In this document: in pieces, positions 1 through 4,850 of the stretch
Position numbering within the stretch: the stretch's first letter is position 1
Layout: every line of letters starts with the position of its first letter
Notes under the pieces: generated by a model
The model's input: the letters and a program-made list of their open reading frames with translations, nothing else
Databases searched by the model: none
Told to the model about the DNA's origin: nothing
Program-made: the position numbers and the translations under genes
Assembly (NCBI GenBank): GCA_021300055.1
Contig: JAJTHU010000344.1
Span: forward strand, 1-5,637
DNA: 5,637 bases
DNA from: Nitrosomonadaceae bacterium
Lineage (GTDB): Bacteria; Pseudomonadota; Gammaproteobacteria; Burkholderiales; Usitatibacteraceae
Direction of reading: 5' to 3'

Positions 1-2
1 AG

Positions 3-245
3 GTGATCACCTTTTACGCGCCGCAACCTAACTCACTGGAAGCAATACTGGCGAGCGCAAACCGCAAGATGAGCTTCGTTGACTTTTCGCAGGCACGCCC
101 GACAACGGGAAACGAGTGGATTTTTTCCCCGATCAGCGCCAAAGACTGGGGTACCGTGCCAATTACGTTCGTTCCGCGTAACGTATTCGACGCAGTTCTG
201 TACATCGATGACGTAACGCCGCCGAAGTACTTGGGCAGCAAATAG
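3..245 (+). CDS. C-terminal fragment, possibly erythromycin esterase-like protein (5' end outside window)
   Basis: This is the last 80 codons of a rightward gene that enters from the left edge and ends at TAG 243-245. The frame is open to the edge, so the GTG at 3-5 is most likely an internal valine rather than a start. The segment SLEAILASANRKMSFVDF followed by a loop and then FDAVLYIDDVTPPKYL resembles the end of erythromycin esterase-family proteins (hydrolases related to EreA). In those, an 'SLE..L' helix and a 'hxDxR'-like strand precede a closing 'FDAhhhID..TP' motif. This match is from memory and rests on short motifs. No catalytic residues lie in the visible part, so activity cannot be judged. 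The gene converges on argC with 33 bp between the stop codons. That the fragment is coding is likely; the family assignment is tentative. Confidence 0.5.
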   Translation: MITFYAPQPNSLEAILASANRKMSFVDFSQARPTTGNEWIFSPISAKDWGTVPITFVPRNVFDAVLYIDDVTPPKYLGSK

Positions 246-278
246 CGCTGCACGATTCTTGTAGCTTGGTGCCTTAGG

Positions 279-1208
279 CTAAGCCAACCCCAACATCAAT
301 TCGATGTTCTGCAACGCCGCCCGCCCCGCGCCTTTACCGAGATTGTCGTGGCGCGCCATCAACACCGCCTGCTGATTCTTCGGGTTCTCAAACACCGATA
401 GTTCCAACCAATTGGTGTCGTTGTACACCTCAGGGTTGTATTCGGAGGCGGGCTCAGTGGTGAAGGGCTTCACGTCGATGTGCGCGCAGCCGGCGTAGTG
501 CGCAGCAAGTAAGTCGCGCATCGCCACACCGGTCGTGGCTTTCGGCAACGCCCATAAATGCAGCGGCACTTGTACCAGCATGCCCTGTTTGAAGTTGCCG
601 ACCGATGGCGTGAACAGCGGCGCATGGTCAAGCCCCGTGTACTTCTGCATTTCCGGCAAATGCTTGTGCGATAGCTTCAGGCCGTAAGCCATGAAGTTGG
701 TTTTATTGTCTGCCGACTCGAATGCCTCGATCATTTGACGACCGCCGCCGGAATATCCGGACACGCCCCATACCGACAGTGGGTGATCAGCGGGAATAAC
801 GCCTGCATCGATCAGCGGACGCACTAGCGCGATAAAGCAGGTTGACCAACAGCCGGGGTTGGCGACGCGACGCGCGCTGCGTACAAGCTTGCTATGTTCG
901 CGAGTGAGCTCTGGAAAACCGAATACCCAATCGGGGAGCACACGATGCGCTGTTGAGGCGTCGAGCACTTTGGTGTGCGCGTTGTTGGTGCTATCGATCA
1001 TCGCGACAGACTCGCGCGCGGCGTCATCGGGCAGGCAGAGGATGGCTAGGTCGACAGCATTCAGCAGACGTTTGCGCTCGGCAAGGTCTTTGCGCTTCTC
1101 GGGTGCAATGCTGACGACCTCAACCCCACCGCGTGCGTCGAGCAACTCACGGATCAACAGACCCGTGGTGCCATGTTCGCCATCAATGAATACGGTGGGG
1201 GATGCCAT
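279..1208 (-). CDS. argC: N-acetyl-gamma-glutamyl-phosphate reductase, short (type 2) form
   Basis: This cytoplasmic enzyme of arginine biosynthesis reduces N-acetylglutamyl 5-phosphate to N-acetylglutamate 5-semialdehyde with NADPH. The protein has 309 residues, the usual length of the type 2 family and shorter than the E. coli type (about 334). The N-terminal Rossmann segment is FIDGEHGTTGLLIRE (residues 7-21). The catalytic cysteine is Cys120 in ANPGCWST. GYSGGGR lies at 151-157, and the HKHLPE segment (181-186) holds the conserved active-site histidine. The C-terminal DNLGKGAGRAALQN (288-301) is the typical closing motif. All key residues are present, so it should be active. The ATG at 1208 is supported by a GAGGA Shine-Dalgarno (plus-strand 1214-1218) 5 nt upstream. 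It lies 25 bp downstream of the peroxiredoxin gene on the same strand and is probably in its operon. Confidence 0.96.
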   Translation of the reverse strand: MASPTVFIDGEHGTTGLLIRELLDARGGVEVVSIAPEKRKDLAERKRLLNAVDLAILCLPDDAARESVAMIDSTNNAHTKVLDASTAHRVLPDWVFGFPELTREHSKLVRSARRVANPGCWSTCFIALVRPLIDAGVIPADHPLSVWGVSGYSGGGRQMIEAFESADNKTNFMAYGLKLSHKHLPEMQKYTGLDHAPLFTPSVGNFKQGMLVQVPLHLWALPKATTGVAMRDLLAAHYAGCAHIDVKPFTTEPASEYNPEVYNDTNWLELSVFENPKNQQAVLMARHDNLGKGAGRAALQNIELMLGLA

Positions 1209-1213
1209 GCGGA

Positions 1214-1218
1214 TCCTC
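1214..1218 (-). promoter_or_regulatory. Ribosome binding site of argC
   Basis: On the minus strand this reads GAGGA and sits 5 nt before the ATG at 1208-1206. It lies inside the 25-bp gap between the peroxiredoxin stop and argC. This fixes the argC start and suggests independent translation initiation within a shared transcript. Confidence 0.75.
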
Positions 1219-1233
1219 TACGAGTGCCAGCGA

Positions 1234-1734
1234 TTAAACAACCGCGAGCAGCGATTCTGCGTTCGACACTTCAAACTTGCCCGCCGCTTCAACCGCGACA
1301 TGCTTAACGACACCATCTTGTACGACCATTGCGCAGCGTTGCATGCGAACGCCGAAGTTGCGCGCGGTCAGGTCGAGTTCAAGCCCAAGCGCCTTTGCCC
1401 ACGTTGCGGAGCCATCGCCAAACATACGCACTTTGCCTTCGGTGTGCTGGTCTCTCGCCCAGGCGCCCATGACGAATGGGTCGTTGACAGACACGCACCA
1501 AATCTCGTCGACGCCCTTGGCCTTGAAGTCGTTGTAGTGTTTCACGTAACCTGGAACATGCTGTGCCGAGCAGGTGGGCGTGAATGCGCCGGGCAATCCG
1601 AAGATCACAATTTTCTTGCCCTTAACCAAATCGTCCACTTGAAAGCTATTTGGGCCAAGTGAGCAGCCTTCGGTCTCGACCGCGATGAATTCGCTCAAGG
1701 TGCCGCTGGGGAGTTTGTCGCCGACTTTGATCAT
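1234..1734 (-). CDS. Peroxiredoxin, Prx5 (redoxin/AhpC-TSA) type
   Basis: This cytosolic thiol peroxidase reduces hydrogen peroxide and organic hydroperoxides. It has 166 residues, the normal length for a single-domain bacterial Prx5. The active-site motif PGAFTPTCS (48-56) carries the peroxidatic Cys55 and Thr52. The second conserved arginine is Arg133 in MQRCAMVVQDG. VKGKKIVIFGLPG (37-49), EIWCVSVNDPFVMGAW (77-92) and LGLELDL (116-122) are all characteristic of the family. Other cysteines are Cys24, Cys80 and Cys134. Cys134 directly follows the active-site arginine, where I remember an aromatic residue as usual. The reducing partner (thioredoxin, glutaredoxin or glutathione) cannot be read from the sequence, and there is no fused glutaredoxin domain. 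The ATG at 1734 has an AGGA box 7 nt upstream. It is followed by argC after 25 bp and separated from the upstream reductase gene by a palindromic repeat. Confidence 0.95.
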   Translation of the reverse strand: MIKVGDKLPSGTLSEFIAVETEGCSLGPNSFQVDDLVKGKKIVIFGLPGAFTPTCSAQHVPGYVKHYNDFKAKGVDEIWCVSVNDPFVMGAWARDQHTEGKVRMFGDGSATWAKALGLELDLTARNFGVRMQRCAMVVQDGVVKHVAVEAAGKFEVSNAESLLAVV

Positions 1735-1741
1735 GATTGTG

Positions 1742-1747
1742 TCCTAA
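1742..1747 (-). promoter_or_regulatory. Ribosome binding site of the peroxiredoxin gene
   Basis: The minus strand reads TTAGGA, ending 7 nt before the ATG at 1734-1732. The spacing and sequence suit a Shine-Dalgarno element and support the chosen start. I found no convincing -10/-35 pair between this site and the palindromic repeat at 1772-1912. Confidence 0.7.
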
Positions 1748-1771
1748 GTAGTTGGTGTTGAATCGAAGAGC

Positions 1772-1912
1772 CAGCTTGTTCAAATTCGTTGCGAGCGAAG
1801 GTCAGGCAAGGCGGAGAGAGGCGAGAAACCGGAGTGTATGTGGTTATACATGAGGATTTTGAGCCTCTTTCCAACGCCGCATCACCGAGCGCAGCAGAAT
1901 TTCAACAAGCTG
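1772..1912. repeat. 141-bp imperfect palindromic intergenic element (foldback/MITE-like or REP-like)
   Basis: The two ends are inverted repeats. CAGCTTGTT (1772-1780) pairs perfectly with AACAAGCTG (1904-1912). After one mismatch, AAATTC (1782-1787) pairs with GAATTT (1897-1902), then TGCG (1790-1793) with CGCA (1890-1893). Further in, 1813-1822 pairs with 1863-1872 over 10 bp with one G-T wobble. At the centre TGTAT (1835-1839) and ATACA (1846-1850) flank a 6-nt loop. The whole element can therefore fold into one long hairpin on either strand. Its right end directly adjoins the TAA stop codon (1915-1913) of the leftward reductase gene. It resembles short palindromic repeats I recall between genes of betaproteobacteria, but copy number cannot be tested here. 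It may act as a terminator or mRNA 3' stabiliser for the reductase. It carries no credible protein-coding gene. Confidence 0.75.
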
Positions 1913-2929
1913 TTAGGTGGAGTAGGTGAACGAATCCGCGAAGAACTCATCTTCCGGCAGACCGCGTTCAAAAAAGGATTTTTGACCGATTTCAATCATG
2001 GCCGGCGCGCCGCAGGCGTAAACCTGGTATCCGGCGAGCGAATGAAAATCGTCGACGATGGCTTGATGCACAAAGCCCGTGCGCCCTGCCCAATTATCCT
2101 CCGCTTTGGGGTCTGACAAGACGGGGATGAATGTGAAGTTCGGGTACTCGCGGGCCCACTGCGCGGGCAGGTCAGCCATGTAGAGATCGGTTCGCGAACG
2201 GCAGCCCCAGTACAAAACCATCTCACGATCGATGTGTTTGAAGAACGCGTGTTCAAGCACGGCCTTGATTGGGGCGAAGCCTGTGCCACCTGCCATGAAG
2301 ATGATCGGTTTGTCGCTATCTTCACGCAGGAAGAACGACCCGAGGGGGCCTTCGAAGCGAAGGATGGCGCGGTCGCGCATCTCGTTAAACACGAAGTTCG
2401 TGAAATGACCGCCCGGCACCTGCCGGATGTGCAATTCGACGTATTGATCCAAGTGCGGCGCATTAGCGATTGAAAAACTGCGGCGCTTGCCGTCCTTGAG
2501 CAAGATGTCGATATATTGACCCGCGAGATATTGGAGTCGCTCATTTGCCGGGAGCTTGAGAGAAAGCACAGCGACATCTGGCGCCGGCTTTTCGACTTTC
2601 TCGACGCGACACGGCAATGTGCGAATCTGAATGTCGCCGGTACCACCAATTTCTTTGATTTCCAGCGTGACATCGGAGCAAGCTTTGCCGACGCAAAACA
2701 GCGCTTTGCCTGCCGCCTTTTCTTCTGGACGCAAGGTGCGCTCTTGGTATTGCCCGTAGTCAAACTCGCCGGAGACGAGAGTGCCTTTGCATGAGCCGCA
2801 TGCGCCGTTTCGGCAGCCATACGGCAGGCCGATTCCTTGGCGCAACGCAGCGTCGAGGATGGTTTCGTCGGATGCGACCTTAAAGGTATTGCCGGAAGGC
2901 TTGAGGGTGACGGTAAATTCGGTTGCCAT
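1913..2929 (-). CDS. Ferredoxin-FAD-NAD(P)H reductase, CDP-6-deoxy-delta-3,4-glucoseen reductase-like
   Basis: This is a soluble electron-transfer flavoprotein of 338 residues with three modules. An N-terminal plant-type [2Fe-2S] ferredoxin domain (about 1-95) has ligands Cys39, Cys44, Cys47 and Cys79 in the C-x4-C-x2-C...C pattern. The FAD-binding barrel (about 103-200) carries RRSFSIANAP at 149-158 and EGPLGSFF at 193-200. The NAD(P)H-binding domain carries AGGTGFAP at 213-220 and YACGAPAM at 304-311. The architecture matches AscD/RfbI-type reductases and the reductase components of aromatic oxygenases. No dideoxysugar or oxygenase genes are nearby, so the sugar-specific name is probably only a homology label and the electron acceptor is unknown. 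The ATG at 2929 is chosen because the ferredoxin domain begins at MATEF; the upstream extension to a TTG at 2983 adds 18 unconserved-looking residues. No clear Shine-Dalgarno precedes it. It is divergent from the SDR gene. Confidence 0.92.
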   Translation of the reverse strand: MATEFTVTLKPSGNTFKVASDETILDAALRQGIGLPYGCRNGACGSCKGTLVSGEFDYGQYQERTLRPEEKAAGKALFCVGKACSDVTLEIKEIGGTGDIQIRTLPCRVEKVEKPAPDVAVLSLKLPANERLQYLAGQYIDILLKDGKRRSFSIANAPHLDQYVELHIRQVPGGHFTNFVFNEMRDRAILRFEGPLGSFFLREDSDKPIIFMAGGTGFAPIKAVLEHAFFKHIDREMVLYWGCRSRTDLYMADLPAQWAREYPNFTFIPVLSDPKAEDNWAGRTGFVHQAIVDDFHSLAGYQVYACGAPAMIEIGQKSFFERGLPEDEFFADSFTYST

Positions 2930-3007
2930 GATGCGAGAAAGTGGTCGCGAAGCGGAGAAAGCGTCGCCACGAAATTGCTGCAAAGTCCGCCACTATACTT
3001 CCCTCGC
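2930..3007. promoter_or_regulatory. Divergent promoter region with overlapping -10-like hexamers
   Basis: These 78 bp separate the leftward reductase (ATG 2929) from the rightward SDR gene (ATG 3008). On the plus strand, TATACT at 2994-2999 matches five of six bases of the TATAAT consensus. On the minus strand, TATAGT (plus-strand 2992-2997) also matches five of six, so the two hexamers overlap by 4 bp. No good -35 lies at 16-18 bp from either one; TTGCTG (2975-2980) is only 13 bp from the plus-strand hexamer. The predicted plus-strand transcription start is around 3006, at the SDR start codon. The minus-strand start near 2985 would leave a leader of about 55 nt for the reductase. Confidence 0.45.
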
Positions 3008-3943
3008 ATGACGAAGGGAATTGCGACAGAGACCACCAGCGCCAACCTTGGGCCACGAGAAAGACTGCTCATCGTGGGCTTTGGCGACATTGGCGCACGG
3101 GTGGCGGCTCGGCTTCGGCGCCCCGATAGCAACGCGTCGGAGCTTTCTATCGCGGTGCTCGTGCGAAGACCGGAGCGCATCCCAAGCGTGCATGCGCTGG
3201 GTGTCGAGCCACTTGTCGGTGACCTGAGTGAGGCGCCCTCACTCGGTGTCGTAAGCGAAGCGACGCCAACGGTGCTGATGCACTTTGCGCCACCGCCCTC
3301 GGAGGGCAAGGAAGATATCCACACGCGCAACCTGCTTGCGGCATTGGAGTCGGATCCCCCAAAGCTTATTGTTTACATCAGCACCACGGGTGTTTACGGT
3401 GATTGCCAAGGGGCGTTGATCGACGAGTCGGCGCCGCTGTTGCCACTCACTGCACGGGCACAGCGACGGGTTGATGCTGAGCAGCAACTTAATGCCTGGT
3501 GCTCGGCACGAAATGTCCGCTTGGTGGTGCTGCGCGCACCAGGCATCTATGCCGATGACCGATTGCCAGTCGCGCGGTTGCAGGCGGGTACACCCGCGCT
3601 CCGTGCCGACGATGATGTGTATTCAAATCACATCCACGCCGAAGACTTGGCCTCGGCTTGTGTTAGCGCGCTCACGGCGACTCAGTCTGGGGTGTTCAAT
3701 ATTGTGGATGACGAGCCCATGAAAATGGGCGACTACTTCGATTTGGTTGCCGACCACTTCCAGTTGGCGCGGCCACCGCGTATCGGGCGCGCGGATGCGG
3801 CGCGTCAGATCGCCGCACCGTTGCTCTCATTTATGAGCGAGTCACGGCGTATTCGTAACGACAAAGCAAAGCGAGAGCTTAGTTGGGTGTTGCGCTACCC
3901 AAGCGTTGCCGATTTTTTGTCGGAGTTACGCGCGGCGAGTTAG
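3008..3943 (+). CDS. Atypical SDR-family NAD(P)-dependent epimerase/dehydratase-like protein (YeeZ-like)
   Basis: This is a 311-residue Rossmann-fold protein, probably cytoplasmic, substrate unknown. The nucleotide-binding motif is LLIVGFGDIGARVAARL (20-36; GFGDIG 24-29), followed by a GDL segment (71-73) and then KLIVYISTTGVYGD (119-132), the central extended-SDR strand with Ser125. Where a YxxxK active site would be expected upstream of Glu158, the sequence reads TARAQRRVDAEQ (148-159). This places Arg150 and Arg154 at the Tyr and Lys positions, so classical SDR catalysis is doubtful. LRAPGIYADDR (175-185), NHIHAEDLA (207-215) and VFNIVDDEPM (229-238) are typical of the epimerase superfamily, and the overall pattern recalls E. 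coli YeeZ. The ATG at 3008 is preferred over an open extension to 2837 because conserved sequence begins just after it. There is no Shine-Dalgarno and the message may be leaderless. Confidence 0.88.
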   Translation: MTKGIATETTSANLGPRERLLIVGFGDIGARVAARLRRPDSNASELSIAVLVRRPERIPSVHALGVEPLVGDLSEAPSLGVVSEATPTVLMHFAPPPSEGKEDIHTRNLLAALESDPPKLIVYISTTGVYGDCQGALIDESAPLLPLTARAQRRVDAEQQLNAWCSARNVRLVVLRAPGIYADDRLPVARLQAGTPALRADDDVYSNHIHAEDLASACVSALTATQSGVFNIVDDEPMKMGDYFDLVADHFQLARPPRIGRADAARQIAAPLLSFMSESRRIRNDKAKRELSWVLRYPSVADFLSELRAAS

Positions 3944-3945
3944 CC

Positions 3946-3974
3946 GGCCGCGCTTGCCGCCGCGCTACGCGGCC
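3946..3974. terminator. GC-rich inverted repeat between convergent genes, possible bidirectional terminator
   Basis: In the 35-bp gap between the SDR stop (3943) and the fxsA stop (3979) two mutually exclusive hairpins can form. One pairs GGCCGCG (3946-3952) with CGCGGCC (3968-3974), 7 bp with a 15-nt loop. The other pairs GCCGCG (3959-3964) with CGCGGC (3968-3973) across the loop CTA. Position fits termination of both genes. The following plus-strand run is only TGGTTTATT and the minus strand has no T-tract, so a canonical intrinsic terminator is not certain. Confidence 0.4.
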
Positions 3975-3978
3975 TGGT

Positions 3979-4416
3979 TTATTCGCGACGGAAGTCGCCT
4001 TCGATGACGTTGCCCTCAGAAGCGTCACGGCGGAAGCCGCGCGCACCCCCAGACATTGAGGCGGTGCCGTGCGAAGATCGCACCAGGGCAGGCTCGCGAA
4101 TCGGAATGAGCAGAATCAGCAAGGCCATCAGGTCGGAGATAAACCCCGGAAAAATCAGCAATAAGCCTGCGATGACGGTGCGGAAGCTATCGACAAGCGC
4201 AGCAATCGAAAAGGTGCCTTGAGAGAGGGCCTGCGCGAGTCGCGAGACCAAAGAAAAGCGCGCTTGCTTGATCAACACAATGCCGGCGATCGCGGAAAAC
4301 GCGAGCCAAGCCAGAACCCACGCGGCATGCCCGTGCGGTCCGGCCGCAAAGTGCCAGAGCAACGCCCCTTCGAGCGTGGGGAAGCCAATTAGAATGGCCA
4401 AGATAACGAATCGCAT
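3979..4416 (-). CDS. fxsA: FxsA family cytoplasmic membrane protein
   Basis: This is a 145-residue integral inner-membrane protein. Hydrophobic segments lie at about 3-22, 31-50 and 79-107, the last perhaps folding as a hairpin. The signature is IAGLLLIFPGFISDLMALLILL (from residue 82), where the 'GLLL-PGF-D' pattern is the hallmark of FxsA. The polar C-terminal tail ends in NVIEGDFRRE, also typical of family members. In E. coli, overproduced FxsA relieves exclusion of phage T7 by the F plasmid; its normal role is not established. The ATG at 4416 gives a complete first membrane segment (MRFVILAILIGFPTLE); no strong Shine-Dalgarno precedes it. It is divergent from cutA across 83 bp and converges on the SDR gene. 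Confidence 0.92.
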   Translation of the reverse strand: MRFVILAILIGFPTLEGALLWHFAAGPHGHAAWVLAWLAFSAIAGIVLIKQARFSLVSRLAQALSQGTFSIAALVDSFRTVIAGLLLIFPGFISDLMALLILLIPIREPALVRSSHGTASMSGGARGFRRDASEGNVIEGDFRRE

Positions 4417-4499
4417 GTTTCTATTGTGCGCCTAAATTACATTGTTGCAAGATCAAAAATACAGTCGCAAAAGGTACAAGTGGATGTTCTTTCGATGAG
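4417..4499. promoter_or_regulatory. Divergent intergenic region between fxsA and cutA
   Basis: This 83-bp AT-richer stretch must hold the start signals for both genes unless they are read from farther away. Weak -10-like hexamers exist: TACAGT 4460-4465 and TACAAG 4475-4480 on the plus strand, and TAATTT on the minus strand (plus 4433-4438). None has a well-spaced -35. No Shine-Dalgarno stands out before either ATG. I call the region, not a specific promoter. Confidence 0.3.
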
Positions 4500-4850
4500 A
4501 TGGGCGCACTAGTCGTATTTGCAACCGTACCCGACCATGCCGCCGGTGTCAGAATTTCTGAACACTTGGTAGACAATGGGTTGGCCGCTTGCGTTCACAT
4601 TTTGCCGACTGGTACTTCAATCTATCGGTGGCAGGGTAAGACCGAAACAGCGACTGAGCATACCCTGCTCATCAAAACGGTGAGTGCCCGCTTTCCGGAA
4701 CTTCAGCAAGCCATTTGCCGTCTTCACTCGTATGAGTGCCCTGAAATCATCGCTTTGCCGGTTACCGACGGCTTCGCACCCTACTTGAATTGGATAACGG
4801 CCGAAACTGCTGCCGCTCAAGATGCAGACAAGCAATCTCCGCAAAGTTAA
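4500..4850 (+). CDS. cutA: Divalent-cation tolerance protein CutA
   Basis: This is a small trimeric cytoplasmic protein linked in E. coli to copper and other divalent-metal tolerance; its molecular role is unsettled. It has 116 residues, a normal length. Family motifs are all present: LVDNGLAACVHILP (23-36), SIYRWQGKTE (40-49), LLIKT (56-60) and LHSYECPEIIALPV (75-88). Cys31 and His76 fall at positions suggested as metal ligands in the family, and Cys73 and Cys80 are additional. The C-terminal tail after residue 104 is short and polar. The start ATG at 4500 gives the family's usual N-terminus (ALVVFATVPD) and has no clear Shine-Dalgarno. The gene overlaps the dsbD-like start by 29 nt in another frame. 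This is the order seen in E. coli (cutA then dsbD) and implies one operon. Confidence 0.95.
   Translation: MGALVVFATVPDHAAGVRISEHLVDNGLAACVHILPTGTSIYRWQGKTETATEHTLLIKTVSARFPELQQAICRLHSYECPEIIALPVTDGFAPYLNWITAETAAAQDADKQSPQS

Noticed and set aside
264..284. Small hairpin GCTT..GCC/GGC..AAGC between the first gene and argC
   Set aside because: The stem is short, has an asymmetric internal loop, overlaps the argC stop codon and lacks a T-run on either strand. It is too weak to call a terminator.
859..1662. 267-codon open frame on the plus strand
   Set aside because: It is antisense to argC and the peroxiredoxin gene, both strongly supported. The peptide has no recognisable domain.
1838..2116. 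92-codon open frame on the plus strand starting in the palindromic element
   Set aside because: It begins in the inverted repeat and continues antisense to the reductase. Its first part is just the translated repeat and it has no Shine-Dalgarno.
2930..2983. N-terminal extension of the reductase to TTG 2983
   Set aside because: The 18 extra residues precede the conserved ferredoxin start, and the TTG has no Shine-Dalgarno. The extension would also overlap the predicted promoter region.
2837..3007. N-terminal extension of the SDR protein
   Set aside because: It would be translated across the antisense ferredoxin domain and the divergent promoter. The Rossmann motif already lies close to the ATG at 3008.
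3296..3308. GCCCTC-G-GAGGGC palindrome in the SDR gene
   Set aside because: The one-base loop cannot form a normal hairpin, and it lies in coding sequence (PPPSEGK). It is probably due to GC-rich codons.
1996..3330. 444-codon open frame on the minus strand
   Set aside because: It overlaps the reductase in another frame and runs antisense through the SDR gene. Its translation is Ser/Arg-rich with no motifs, while both overlapped genes have clear family motifs.
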